The notes beneath the pieces are model-generated. The model was not told the origin of the DNA, ran no database searches, and saw nothing but the letters and a program-made list of their open reading frames with translations. From the NCBI GenBank assembly GCA_022764045.1, contig JALERU010000085.1:1-35394 (forward strand): a DNA stretch of 35,394 nt, written 5' to 3'. This document shows, one piece after another, positions 21,107 to 29,396 of this stretch. Within the stretch, counting starts at the first letter, position 1; each line of letters begins with the position of its first letter. This stretch comes from Clostridiales bacterium. GTDB lineage: Bacteria > Bacillota > Clostridia > Oscillospirales > Oscillospiraceae. The position numbers and the translations under genes were made by a program.

Positions 21107-22453
21107 ATGAAATCCTGGAAACAACGGTTGGCTGCCGGGCTGCTGACTGCGGTGCTCTGTGTCAGCCTGGCACCGGGGGCCTTTGCCGCCTCCGCCTATG
21201 ACTGTCCGGGTCAGAAGCTGGCCGCCCTGACCTTTGATGATGGGCCTTGCCGGAACTCCGAGGCCATTTTGAACATCCTGAAGGCCCACGGGGCCAAGGC
21301 CACCTTCTTTCTAAATGGCACGAATCTCGATCTCTATGCCCCCCAGGTCCGCCGGATGGCGGCCGAAGGCCACCAGGTGGCAAACCACACCTATCACCAC
21401 CCCGACCTGGTTCAATGCTCGCCCGCCCAGGTAAAGGAGGAGGTGGGCAGCCTGGCCCGGTCCCTCACTGCCATCACGGGGCTCCAGGGCACCGGCGGCA
21501 CGGGCTTCTACCTCCGCCCGCCCTTTGGCAGCCGCAATCCTGAGGTGCTGGCCCAGGTGGGGGTGCCAGTGGTCTGCTGGACGGTGGATTCCAGCGACTG
21601 GAACTACAAGAGCGCCGACCACCTGGTGAACTTCGTCACCGCCAACACCCGGGACGGGGACATCATCCTGGTCCACGAGACGGTGCCCACCACCGTCCAG
21701 GGGCTGCCCCGGCTGCTGACCCAGCTCCAGGCCAAGGGCTTTGAACTGGTGACGGTGGAAGAGCTCTTTTGGCGGCGGGGGATCACCCCCCAGGCCGGCG
21801 GGCTCTACCGCTTCGCCCGGAACACCGGGGTGAACCGTTGCGCCCGAGCGCTGTATTTTGACGAGCGCCGGCTGGATACCCACTGGGCTTACGGGGCCAT
21901 CACCTATGTGAGGAGCAAGGGCCTCATGGAAGGGAACGAATATGGGGAGTTTACCCCCAACTTCCCCATGACCCGGGGCATGTTCGTCACGATGCTGGGC
22001 CGTCTGTCCGGAGTCCAGGGAGGCAGCCAGACGGCCTCGGGCTTTGCGGATATCCCCACGGGCCATTATGCCGCCCCCTACGCCGCCTGGGCCAAGGCCA
22101 GCGGCGTGATGCTGGGGATAGACGAGGCAAATTTTGGAGCGAATCTCCCCCTGACCCGCCAGCAGATGGCTGTGGCCCTGGCCCGGTACGCCAAGCTCCG
22201 AAAGGCGCTCATCGGCCCCTTTGACCTCTCCGCCTACGCCGACCAAGCAGCCATCGCCCCCTGGGCCCGGGAGGGGGTAGCCGCCTGCTCCGCCCTGGGG
22301 TTCCTCAACGGGGCCGACGGGGCCTTCTGCCCTGACGGGATCACCACCCGGGCCATGGGAGCCACCATCCTTCAGCGGCTGGATCAGTTCTCATTCCCCA
22401 CCTGGAATGAACATCCCAAGATCCAGAAAGACCTCTGGTCCATCTCTCCATGA
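21107..22453 (+). CDS. secreted polysaccharide deacetylase with SLH domains (paralogue 2)
   Basis: This 448-residue protein is a tandem duplicate of the gene at 19612-21012, with nearly the same signal peptide (MKSWKQRLAAGLLTAVLCVS) and the same domain order. Catalytic motifs are kept: TFDDGP, NHTYHH, RPPFGSRN, DSSDW and VHE. Changes around the pocket (GPC in place of GPG after the Asp pair, RN for WN after RPPFGS) may alter substrate choice. SLH repeats cover the C-terminal 200 residues, with YGEFTPNFPMTRGMFVT unchanged. The tail is shorter than in paralogue 1. GAGGGGAACC lies before the ATG. A strong hairpin ends the unit. Confidence 0.95.
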   Translation: MKSWKQRLAAGLLTAVLCVSLAPGAFAASAYDCPGQKLAALTFDDGPCRNSEAILNILKAHGAKATFFLNGTNLDLYAPQVRRMAAEGHQVANHTYHHPDLVQCSPAQVKEEVGSLARSLTAITGLQGTGGTGFYLRPPFGSRNPEVLAQVGVPVVCWTVDSSDWNYKSADHLVNFVTANTRDGDIILVHETVPTTVQGLPRLLTQLQAKGFELVTVEELFWRRGITPQAGGLYRFARNTGVNRCARALYFDERRLDTHWAYGAITYVRSKGLMEGNEYGEFTPNFPMTRGMFVTMLGRLSGVQGGSQTASGFADIPTGHYAAPYAAWAKASGVMLGIDEANFGANLPLTRQQMAVALARYAKLRKALIGPFDLSAYADQAAIAPWAREGVAACSALGFLNGADGAFCPDGITTRAMGATILQRLDQFSFPTWNEHPKIQKDLWSISP

Positions 22454-22457
22454 AATG

Positions 22458-22497
22458 CTGTCCCCTGGCTTGTTCTAAGCCAGGGGACAGTTGCGTT
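22458..22497 (+). terminator. terminator of the deacetylase pair
   Basis: CTGTCCCCTGGCTT (22458-22471) and AAGCCAGGGGACAG (22477-22490) form a perfect 14-bp stem. The following TTGCGTTACTTT is only moderately T-rich. Confidence 0.75.
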
Positions 22498-22643
22498 ACT
22501 TTGGCAAAGCCTGTGAGGCTTATGTAGAAAAATACCGTAGTAATAACCCCAACGTATCGAAGCAGCATAGGCTTCCCCTTGTGGGGAAGCTGTCAGCGGA
22601 GCTGACTGATGAGGGGGCGATATGGAGGATCGGCGGGTAGAAG
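22498..22643 (+). repeat. interspersed palindromic repeat, copy C (right half only)
   Basis: Only the part from TTTGGCAAAGCC through GTAGAAAAATACCGTAG, GGCTTCCCC/GGGGAAG, GTCAGC-GGA-GCTGAC, TGATGAGGGGGCGAT and CGGGTAGAAG is present. The left half is missing. The copy joins the deacetylase terminator on one side and a TetR gene remnant on the other. Confidence 0.85.
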
Positions 22644-22716
22644 CATACTGTCTTTCAAAACCCATAGGAGGGATTCGGCAGGGTTACGCCAACCCAGAGA
22701 TAAAAGAACCCTGTGG

Positions 22717-22956
22717 AATCCCGCCACCTCCATGGACGACATTGCCAGGGCCGCCGGATGCAGCAAGGCCCCCCTGTACGTCTACTTTGCCAACAAGGAG
22801 GAATTGGTTGGCCTGCTGGCCCTGGAGAGCATGGAGCAGCTCCGGGCCGCCCTGGCCGACGGGCTGGCGGAGTACCAGGCGGCCGATCCCTTCAATTCCA
22901 GCACTGTGCTGAAAAAGGCGGTGGAGAACGCCCTTCGCCAGGGCGTGACCCCGTGA
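22717..22956 (+). pseudogene. TetR-family regulator remnant
   Basis: Residues ATSMDDIARAAGCSKAPLYV and YFANKEELVGLLALESMEQL are the helix-turn-helix of a TetR/AcrR regulator. The first helix expected before ATS is absent: upstream sequence changes to material next to repeat copy C. The ligand-binding domain is also missing, because the frame stops at 22956 after about 75 residues instead of about 190. No ribosome binding site precedes ATG 22732. It is a decayed fragment, probably damaged by rearrangement at the repeat. The frame continues upstream into the repeat, but that part is not regulator-like. Confidence 0.8.
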
Positions 22957-22973
22957 CCAGTTCCCCAAAGACA

Positions 22974-23012
22974 AAAAACGCCCCCTGGACCAATGAACCG
23001 GTCCAGGGGGCG
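22974..23012 (-). terminator. terminator of the CofE-like gene
   Basis: On the minus strand CGCCCCCTGGACC / GGTCCAGGGGGCG with an 8-base loop, then TTTTTT. It lies 14 bases after the stop. Confidence 0.93.
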
Positions 23013-23025
23013 CTGCTGTGTCTGA

Positions 23026-24201
23026 TTACTCTGCGTAGTTAGTGAAGTAGTTCTGGATGACGATGAAGGGGGTGCCCTTATCGCCGGAGCCGGAGGTCAG
23101 GTCGCACAGGGAGCCCAGCAGGTCGGTGTACTGCCGGGGGGTGGTGCCCTCGGAGCTCATGTCGCCCACCAGGTCGGCGTTTTTGGCTTTGATCTCCTTG
23201 CGGATGGCGTCCTTCAGCTCCTCGCCGGAGAGGTCGGCGAAGTCGTTGTCGGCCAGGAACTTCAGCTTCAGCTCATTGGGCTTGCCGGCCAGGCCCTGGG
23301 TGTAAGCGGGGGAGACCACGGGGTCCGCCAGCTCCCAGATGCCGCCCACGGGGTCCTTGAAGGCGCCGTCGCCGTAGATCATGGCCTCCACGTGGATGCC
23401 CCGCTCCTTCAGGATGCGGGCCTGGATGCTGTCCACCACGGGCTGGCAGTCCCGGGGGAAGAGTTTGAGCTTTTCCTCGGTGGCCTTGTTGGAGCCCAGC
23501 ATGCCGTACTTGTCGTGGTAGCCGCTGCCGTCCACGGGGGAAGACATCACGTCGGCCAGGGTGTAGACCGTCTTGCCCATGGCCTGGAGCACGTCCCGGG
23601 TCTCGTTGCGGGTGTGGATGTCGCAGCAGAGGATGTTGTCGCAGAACTGGGCGATGTAGCGGCAGTCGTTGGAGAAGACGAAGGTGGCCTTGGCTCCCTC
23701 GCTCTCGATGACCTCCCGGTAGAAGTCCAGGTAGTTCACCCCGGTGAAGGGATGGACGGGGGAGCCGAAGGTGGCGATGAAGTCCTTCTCCTCAAAGTCG
23801 TACACGCCGCTGTAGCGGTTTTTCAGATAGGCCGAGCGGACCATGAGGGGGTTGCCCACCTCGTCGTTGGGATAGCTGAACAGGATGACCACCTCGTCCA
23901 TGGCCCGGGCGATGCCCTTGAGGCACATGGAGAACCGGTTGCGGCTGAGGATGGGGAAGACCAGCCCCAGCTTCTTGGTGGGGAATTTATTGCGGATATC
24001 CTGGGCAACCTGATCCACAGTGACATAGTTGCCCTGGGCGCGAGCCACCACGGACTCGGTGACGGCGATGACGTCCCGGTCTTTCAGGGTGTAGCCGTCT
24101 GCCTGTTCGGATGCGTAGACACTGTTTACCACGATATCGACGATGTCGTCCCCTTCGCGGATGATGGGGCCTTGGATGCCTCTGGAAATAACGCCTGCCA
24201 T
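23026..24201 (-). CDS. CofE-like coenzyme F420-0:glutamate ligase family protein
   Basis: This is a 391-residue protein of the F420_ligase (CofE) family. It shows REGDDIVDIVVNSVYASEQA, DRDVIAVTESVVARAQGNYV near residues 45-65, IYGDGAFKDPVGGIWELADP near residue 280 and AKNADLVGDMSSEGTTPRQY near the end. CofE adds glutamates to F420-0, but no other F420 gene is visible and Clostridia of this type are not known F420 producers. Another gamma-glutamyl ligation is likely. The start is ATG 24201, because GGAGG (24210-24214) is then 8 bases away; the upstream TTG overlaps that site. It is a single-gene unit divergent from a radical SAM gene. Confidence 0.8.
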   Translation of the reverse strand: MAGVISRGIQGPIIREGDDIVDIVVNSVYASEQADGYTLKDRDVIAVTESVVARAQGNYVTVDQVAQDIRNKFPTKKLGLVFPILSRNRFSMCLKGIARAMDEVVILFSYPNDEVGNPLMVRSAYLKNRYSGVYDFEEKDFIATFGSPVHPFTGVNYLDFYREVIESEGAKATFVFSNDCRYIAQFCDNILCCDIHTRNETRDVLQAMGKTVYTLADVMSSPVDGSGYHDKYGMLGSNKATEEKLKLFPRDCQPVVDSIQARILKERGIHVEAMIYGDGAFKDPVGGIWELADPVVSPAYTQGLAGKPNELKLKFLADNDFADLSGEELKDAIRKEIKAKNADLVGDMSSEGTTPRQYTDLLGSLCDLTSGSGDKGTPFIVIQNYFTNYAE

Positions 24202-24262
24202 GGTGATGTCCTCCAATTATCATAAAGAATAGGATCATTTCATCAGAAAAAATACCGCAACT

Positions 24263-24291
24263 ATTATACAGGTCTCACCGGGGAATAGCAA
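24263..24291 (-). promoter_or_regulatory. promoter of the CofE-like gene
   Basis: On the minus strand TTGCTA (24286-24291), a 17-base spacer and TATAAT (24263-24268). Confidence 0.75.
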
Positions 24292-24353
24292 GTTTTTTTC
24301 GCGAAAAAACGCCGATTTCCCATCCGTTCCGGAAAAGACTGGGGGGATTGGGC

Positions 24354-24382
24354 TTGCGGCAGGGGGGAAGTTCCTGTATAAT
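24354..24382 (+). promoter_or_regulatory. promoter of the radical SAM gene
   Basis: TTGCGG (24354-24359), a 17-base spacer and TATAAT (24377-24382). Confidence 0.75.
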
Positions 24383-24463
24383 AATGCCCACTGAAGAAGA
24401 CCGCTTGGCTGCGGCCGGGCGTGTCATTGCCTCAAAAATACCACGAAAAAGGAGGACCCTGCT

Positions 24464-25588
24464 TTGCAGAAAATCCCACCTTACAACGGGTTCGAGCTGG
24501 GGCCCATCCGTCCCCCCAGCGAGGCCTACAGCCTGCTGCTGCGGATCAACCGGGGCTGCGGCTGGAACAAGTGCCGCTTCTGCGGCTTTTACCGGGATGT
24601 GCCTTTCAGCATCCGCCGGGCGGAGGACGTGAAAAAGGACATCGACCTGGTGAAATACTGGGTGGATGTGTTCCAGGAGAAGCAGCCCCCCCGCCAGGCC
24701 AAGTCCGAGGCCGATTACGAGGCCTGCTCCATGGCCTACCACTGGATGCAGAGCGGCATGCGCTCGGTGTTCTTCCAGGACGGCAACGGCCTGCTCATGA
24801 ACCCCGACGAGCTCACCGACGTGCTGGAGTACCTCAACGCCACCTTCCCCCAGATCCAGCGGATCACCACCTACGCCCGGTCCGACACCATCAACCGCCT
24901 GAAACCCGAGCGGCTGAAACGCTATGCGGAATTAAAACTCAACCGCTTCCACATCGGCCTGGAGACGGGCAACGACGAGATTCTTAAACTCATGCGCAAG
25001 GGGACCACCAAGCAGGCCCAGATCGAGGCCGGCATCAAGGCCATGGCCGCGGGCATTGAGATCAACGAGTTCTACATGCCCGGCATGGGCGGCCGGGAAT
25101 ACGCCCGCCAAAGCGCCCTGGACACCGCCGACGTGATGAACCAGGTGAACCCCGACTTCATCCGCATCCGCTCCATGGCCCTGGCGGAGAACCTGGAGAT
25201 GTACGAGGACTACGAAAAGGGCATCCTCACCCGGCCCAACGACATTGAGACCATCCATGAGATCCGTCTGTTCATCGAGAACCTCCACGGCATCAACAGC
25301 TGGGTGGACAGCGACCACATCCTGAACATCCTCCTGGAGCTGAAAGGCCGCCTGCCCCAGGACAAGGACAACATGCTGGCCCTCATCGACTACTTCCTGG
25401 CCCTGCCCGAGGACCAGCAGAACATCTTCCGCCTGGGCCGCCGCCTGGGCCTCATGGGCGAGCTGCGGGACCTGAAAAACCACGTCTTAGTGGACAAGGT
25501 GAAAGAGACCATGGAACGCGCCCAGGTGGACAAGACCAACATCGACGCCGTCTGCGACCGGCTGATGATCCGGTGTATTCCCATCTGA
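24464..25588 (+). CDS. radical SAM protein
   Basis: This is a 374-residue protein with start TTG at 24464, 8 bases after AGGAGG (24450-24455). The [4Fe-4S] cluster motif is RGCGWNKCRFCGF near residues 30-42, a C-x4-C-x2-C spacing as in the RGCxWNxCxFC group. VFFQDGNGLLMNPDEL and FHIGLETGNDEILKLMRKGT follow the radical SAM barrel, with the GLE(T/S)G motif for SAM binding. IEINEFYMPGMGG is on a later strand. The C-terminal 100 residues are helical and family specific. The reaction is not predictable from sequence alone. It has its own promoter and terminator, and is divergent from the CofE-like gene. Confidence 0.9.
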   Translation: MQKIPPYNGFELGPIRPPSEAYSLLLRINRGCGWNKCRFCGFYRDVPFSIRRAEDVKKDIDLVKYWVDVFQEKQPPRQAKSEADYEACSMAYHWMQSGMRSVFFQDGNGLLMNPDELTDVLEYLNATFPQIQRITTYARSDTINRLKPERLKRYAELKLNRFHIGLETGNDEILKLMRKGTTKQAQIEAGIKAMAAGIEINEFYMPGMGGREYARQSALDTADVMNQVNPDFIRIRSMALAENLEMYEDYEKGILTRPNDIETIHEIRLFIENLHGINSWVDSDHILNILLELKGRLPQDKDNMLALIDYFLALPEDQQNIFRLGRRLGLMGELRDLKNHVLVDKVKETMERAQVDKTNIDAVCDRLMIRCIPI

Positions 25589-25607
25589 ACCCATAAGAAC
25601 ATTAGAA

Positions 25608-25651
25608 GATTCCCCCGAGCCGGTGACCAAAACCGGTTCGGGGGAATCTTT
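25608..25651. terminator. bidirectional terminator between convergent genes
   Basis: A 17-bp stem GATTCCCCCGAGCCGGT (25608-25624) / ACCGGTTCGGGGGAATC (25632-25648), with one G·T pair, is flanked by AGAA and TTTA. It serves the radical SAM gene and the convergent cyclase gene. Confidence 0.85.
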
Positions 25652-25685
25652 ATGAGGGCTGTGACCTGTGGGAGGCGATAGAGCC

Positions 25686-26324
25686 TCAATCCACCCAGGC
25701 CACCGCCCGAACAGGGGCCCCATCGGCCTGCTGGAAATGGAGGGGGAGGGCGGCGAAGGTGACCGCCTGGCCGCAGAGCTGGCCCAGGCCCCGGAGATTT
25801 TCCACCGTGACCATGTCGTGGGAAAAAAGGACGTGGTGGACGGGGAAGGCCGTGCTGTCCATGGGGTCCACGCTCATGGCGTCCACCCCGATGCCTTTCA
25901 GGCCCAAAGAGGCGGCGTACCGGGCAGCGGGAAGGGTGAGAACAGGGAAGTCCCCGAAATAGTCCGGGCTGTCCCAGTGCCGGTCCCAGCCGGTGTGGAG
26001 GAGGAGGAATTCGGCCTCCTCCAGGCCGGGGATGGCCCGGAGCATCTCCTCGGTGATCTGGCCGCCGGGGCCCAGAGGGGAACAGTCCAGCACCCAGGCC
26101 CGGCCCAGGAACCGGGCCACGTCCTTTTCGTCCAGGCACTGGCCCTGGGCGGTCATGTGGGCGGGGGCGTCCATGTGAGTGCCCGTGTGGGAGCTCATGT
26201 GAAGCAGGGTCTCCCGAAAGCCGTCTTTCTGGAGGGTATTGGCGGTGGTGAGCAGGGCGGGCTCGGTGCCGGGGTAGACCATGGTGTCGCTGGAGACCAC
26301 GTGGGTCAGGTCGTAAACTTTCAT
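25686..26324 (-). CDS. cyclase-family metal-dependent hydrolase (kynurenine formamidase-like)
   Basis: This is a 212-residue protein of the cyclase family (PF04199). The hallmark metal motif HTGTHMDAPAH is at about residues 47-57, after YDLTHVVSSDTMVYPG at the start. A later conserved block is GIGVDAMSVDPMDS, then VHHVLFSHDMVTVENL. Members hydrolyse N-formylkynurenine, isatin or other amides. Without kynurenine genes nearby, the substrate is open. The start is ATG 26324 with AAAGGTG about 8 bases upstream; the GTG at 26333 overlaps that site. It is divergent from a LysR-type gene, which probably controls it. Confidence 0.9.
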   Translation of the reverse strand: MKVYDLTHVVSSDTMVYPGTEPALLTTANTLQKDGFRETLLHMSSHTGTHMDAPAHMTAQGQCLDEKDVARFLGRAWVLDCSPLGPGGQITEEMLRAIPGLEEAEFLLLHTGWDRHWDSPDYFGDFPVLTLPAARYAASLGLKGIGVDAMSVDPMDSTAFPVHHVLFSHDMVTVENLRGLGQLCGQAVTFAALPLHFQQADGAPVRAVAWVD

Positions 26325-26357
26325 CACAAACACACCTTTCTTTTTGGAGCTGCCTTT

Positions 26358-26386
26358 AGTATAATGGGGAAAATGGCATTTGTAAA
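26358..26386 (-). promoter_or_regulatory. promoter of the cyclase-family gene
   Basis: On the minus strand TTTACA (26381-26386), a 17-base spacer and TATACT (26358-26363). It lies in the shared region with the divergent LysR gene. Confidence 0.6.
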
Positions 26387-26437
26387 ACGAATGTTATTTC
26401 TGAAGTCAATCAGTAATTTTTATGGAAGGTGAAGCCA

Positions 26438-27310
26438 ATGACTCCAGAGACCTGCCGCGTTTTTCTCCACCTGACCGAGAGCGGCAACCTAACCGCCACC
26501 GCCCAGGCCCTGGGCTACACCCAGTCAGGGGTGAGCCACATCCTGAAAACCCTGGAGGAGGAATGTGGCCTGCCTCTGATGATCCGGGGCCGCAAGGGGG
26601 CCCGCCTGACCCCCGCGGGGGAGGAACTGCTGCCCTATTTCCGCAGCCTCTGCCGGGCGGAGGAGGCCCTGCTGGAGCAGGCCCAAAGCCTGCGGGGTCT
26701 GGAGCAAGGCCGCCTTCGGGTGGGCTCGGTGCCCAGTCTCTCCGCCTGCCTGCTGCCCCGGCTGCTGGGGCAGCTCCGCCGCAGGCACCCGGGCATCCAG
26801 GTCCAGCTCCGCCACGGGGAGTATAAAGAGCTGGAGCAATGGCTTCTGGAGGGGGAGCTGGACTGCGCCTTTCTGGCCCCGCCGGTGTCCCCCCGCCTGG
26901 CTGCCCGGCTGCTGCTGGAGGACCGCATCGTAGCCGTTTTGCCCCAGGGCCACCCTCTGGCCTGCCAGGAGAAGATCACCGGCCAACAGCTCCGTGCCCA
27001 GCCCTTCATCCGGTTTGAGGAGGGGTGGGATACGGAGATCCGGGACGCCTTGGCCGCCATGGATTTGCAGCCGGAGGAGGTCCTCACCGTTCAAGACGAC
27101 TACGCCATCCTGTCCATGGTGGAGCACGGCCTGGGGGTCAGCGTCCTGCCGGAGCTCATCCTCACCACCCATCCCTACCAGGTGGAGGTCCGGGAGCTGG
27201 ACCCGCCCGCCCGGCGGCAGATGGCCTTCGCCTGGCGGAAAGAGGAGACCCCGCTGCCGGCCTTGACAGCCTTTCGCCGCGTGGTGGAGGGGATCACGCC
27301 ATCCCTCTGA
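26438..27310 (+). CDS. LysR-family transcriptional regulator
   Basis: This is a 290-residue regulator. The winged HTH is at residues 1-60 (CRVFLHLTESGNLTATAQAL, then GYTQSGVSHILKTLEEECGL with the recognition helix). A linker helix follows, then the periplasmic-binding-like effector domain (LRVGSVPSLSACLLPRLLGQ and onwards, ending FAWRKEETPLPALTAFRRVV). The start is ATG 26438 with GGAAGG about 8 bases upstream; GTG 26429 overlaps the ribosome binding site. It is divergent from the cyclase-family gene with a 113-base shared control region, the classical LysR arrangement. It therefore probably activates that gene and represses itself. Confidence 0.93.
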   Translation: MTPETCRVFLHLTESGNLTATAQALGYTQSGVSHILKTLEEECGLPLMIRGRKGARLTPAGEELLPYFRSLCRAEEALLEQAQSLRGLEQGRLRVGSVPSLSACLLPRLLGQLRRRHPGIQVQLRHGEYKELEQWLLEGELDCAFLAPPVSPRLAARLLLEDRIVAVLPQGHPLACQEKITGQQLRAQPFIRFEEGWDTEIRDALAAMDLQPEEVLTVQDDYAILSMVEHGLGVSVLPELILTTHPYQVEVRELDPPARRQMAFAWRKEETPLPALTAFRRVVEGITPSL

Positions 27311-27460
27311 ACCGCAAGAAAGGTCCCGCTGCGTATGGCGGGCACCCGTTAAACAGTCATACCGGAACACAACACGATGATGGAAATGTCTACTGTTCCG
27401 CAGGCGGTATTCCATTGGAGATACCTTCACCAGAATGCGAAAAAACGCTCAAAATCGGCG

Positions 27461-27489
27461 TTGCAATTCTGTCAGATTTGTAGTATAGT
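27461..27489 (+). promoter_or_regulatory. promoter of the SLH protein gene
   Basis: TTGCAA (27461-27466), a 17-base spacer and TATAGT (27484-27489). The 260-base gap between the LysR gene and this one shows nothing else. Confidence 0.6.
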
Positions 27490-27569
27490 TACAATTAAAT
27501 GGTGTATGTTGCTTCTGCGGAAAAGAACGTTCTCGACAAACAATCAAAACAAGGAAAGGAAATGATTTC

Positions 27570-28724
27570 ATGAAAAAAAGAATGGTGGCAGTACTTCTGA
27601 CCCTGTGCGCGCTTCTGGCCCTTCTGCCAGGCAGCGCCCTGGCGGCAGAGAAGTTCGACAAGGTGTCCATCCACTATCAGACTGTTCGGGGAAAATGGAA
27701 TGGGGAGTACCGGGAGGTGGAAAGGGCGAGTGCCACGGTGGACCTCTCCAACGGATACATGGTGTGGGCGGACGTGCCCTTTTGGGCTGAGAAATATACC
27801 TACTATGATTACGACCAGAACCGGTATGTCGAAGGCTCTGGCTCCTACACAGAGAAGAAATGGGTTTACGTCATGGGCCCCGGCTGCCAGATCACAGTCA
27901 ACGACCCGTTCTGGGGAACTGACGGCATTTTGTGCGATGATGATGGCAGAATAAATGTTGAATACATGGACGAAGATTATGACAAACCAATCAGCTACAC
28001 CGATACGAAGGCCGGCTTTGTCAGGGACAGCGAGTCCATCGCTTTTGTGGGGATGAAGGGGCAGGACCTTCTGGACTGCCTGACTGCCAAAGAATCTGAG
28101 GGCAAGCTCTTCAGAATTTGGCTCTATGACGGGATCGCCGAGAGCGAGATTTACATCTATGCGGCCGGCGGCAGCGAGATCCCCGCCTGGCTGGAACGGG
28201 AAAAGCCCTCCTCCTGGGCGGCGGCGGATGTGGATGCGGCCATTGCCGCCGGCCTTGTGCCCATGTACCTCCGGGATGACTACACCCAGCCCATCACCCG
28301 TGCGGAGTTCTGTTCCCTTGGCGTTGCTCTCTATGAGACGTACACGGGCAAGGAAATCGAAAGGCTGAAAGATTTGTCCTTTGATGATACCATTGCGCTG
28401 GATGTGTTGAAGATGGCCAGTCTCGGCATCGTAAACGGAGTGGGGAACAAGTTGTTTGACCCGGACGCTGCCCTGAACCGGGAGCAGGCGGCCACCATAC
28501 TGGCCCGGCTGTCTGAAAAGATGGGCCATTCTCTGGAGAAGGGGAACGCTACCTTTAGGGATAGTGCCTCGGTGTCCTCTTGGGCTGTCGAAGCCGTGGG
28601 CCAGGTGCAGGCAGGTGGTATCATGGGCGGCGTCGGCAATAATACGTTCTCCCCGAAAGACAAATACACCCGTGAGCAGAGCGTTGTCACGATCCTGCGC
28701 CTGTACGGGATGGTAGCGCAGTAA
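27570..28724 (+). CDS. secreted protein with C-terminal SLH domains
   Basis: This is a 384-residue surface protein. The signal peptide MKKRMVAVLLTLCALLALLP has cleavage at ALA-A near residue 26. Residues about 30-210 form an acidic, aromatic-rich region with strands (VSIHYQTVRGKWNGEYREVE; WVYVMGPGCQITVNDPFWGT) that I do not recognise. From about residue 215 two to three SLH repeats follow (AAADVDAAIAAGLVP, ITRAEFCSLGVALYE, LNREQAATILARLSE, YTREQSVVTILRLYG), so it is anchored to the wall. It has lower GC and more mixed codon use than the deacetylases. AAGGAAAGG lies before the ATG. It is convergent with the ribosomal rplJ-rplL operon. Confidence 0.9.
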   Translation: MKKRMVAVLLTLCALLALLPGSALAAEKFDKVSIHYQTVRGKWNGEYREVERASATVDLSNGYMVWADVPFWAEKYTYYDYDQNRYVEGSGSYTEKKWVYVMGPGCQITVNDPFWGTDGILCDDDGRINVEYMDEDYDKPISYTDTKAGFVRDSESIAFVGMKGQDLLDCLTAKESEGKLFRIWLYDGIAESEIYIYAAGGSEIPAWLEREKPSSWAAADVDAAIAAGLVPMYLRDDYTQPITRAEFCSLGVALYETYTGKEIERLKDLSFDDTIALDVLKMASLGIVNGVGNKLFDPDAALNREQAATILARLSEKMGHSLEKGNATFRDSASVSSWAVEAVGQVQAGGIMGGVGNNTFSPKDKYTREQSVVTILRLYGMVAQ

Positions 28725-28795
28725 CGGCCATCCATGGACATCTGAATTGCGCACTTCTATACATGGCAAGCATGTATGTGCGCTCTATGAGGCTG

Positions 28796-28830
28796 AACGG
28801 GCCGGACATCCAAATGTCCGGCCCGTTTTC
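28796..28830 (+). terminator. terminator of the SLH protein gene
   Basis: AACGGGCCGGACAT (28796-28809), loop CCAA, ATGTCCGGCCCGTT, then TTTCC. An imperfect GCGCAC/GTGCGC hairpin lies before it, at about 28750-28783. Confidence 0.9.
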
Positions 28831-28849
28831 CTGTAAAAGAAAAATCTGA

Positions 28850-28884
28850 AAGAGAAAACGGCGTGACCCCGAAAGGCCACGCCG
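28850..28884 (-). terminator. terminator after rplL
   Basis: On the minus strand CGGCGTGGCC-TTTC-GGGGTCACGCCG (28884-28859) is followed by TTTTCTCTTT. The ribosomal operon ends here rather than running into rpoB. Confidence 0.85.
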
Positions 28885-28935
28885 CAACCCCTTGAAAACG
28901 CTGTGTTTCAGCAAATTTTCGAAAAGAAAGCGAAA

Positions 28936-29313
28936 TTACTTCAGCTCCACCTTGGCGCCGACTTCTTCCAGCTTCTTCTTCAGCTCTTCAGCCTCGTCCT
29001 TGGAAACGCCTTCCTTGATGGCCTTGGGAGCGGCCTCGACAACAGCCTTGGCGTCAGCCAGGCCCAGGCCGGTGATCTCACGGACAGCCTTGATGACCTT
29101 GATCTTCTCGTCGCCGAAGCTTGCCAGCACGACGTCGAACTCGGTCTTCTCAGCAGCGGCCTCAGCAGCGGGAGCAGCAGCGGCAGCAACAGCAACGGGA
29201 GCAGCGGCGGAAACGCCGAACTCGTCTTCCAGAGCGTGAACCAGCTCGGACAGCTCCAGGACGGTCAGGGCCTTAACTTCTTCGATCAGAGCAGTGATCT
29301 TTTCGCTTGCCAT
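28936..29313 (-). CDS. rplL: 50S ribosomal protein L7/L12 (bL12)
   Basis: This 125-residue protein forms the ribosomal stalk that recruits translation factors. The N-terminal dimerisation domain runs [20 protein letters not shown]. An Ala/Pro-rich hinge follows ([12 protein letters not shown]), then the C-terminal factor-binding domain with [20 protein letters not shown] and [20 protein letters not shown]. All parts are of normal length. It is preceded by rplJ by 83 bases and followed by a terminator. Confidence 0.98.
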   Translation of the reverse strand: MASEKITALIEEVKALTVLELSELVHALEDEFGVSAAAPVAVAAAAAPAAEAAAEKTEFDVVLASFGDEKIKVIKAVREITGLGLADAKAVVEAAPKAIKEGVSKDEAEELKKKLEEVGAKVELK

Positions 29314-29396
29314 AATAGTGTACCTCCAAAAGTAAAGTAAAAATAAGTTTTTATGTTATGATGCGTACAAATTGTACAGTGCCGGAGAGGGGAGGA

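Noticed and set aside
22609-22731. Coding sequence of the TetR-like ORF upstream of ATG 22732
   Set aside because: It reads through the end of repeat copy C and has no similarity to a TetR first helix, so it is not regulator sequence.
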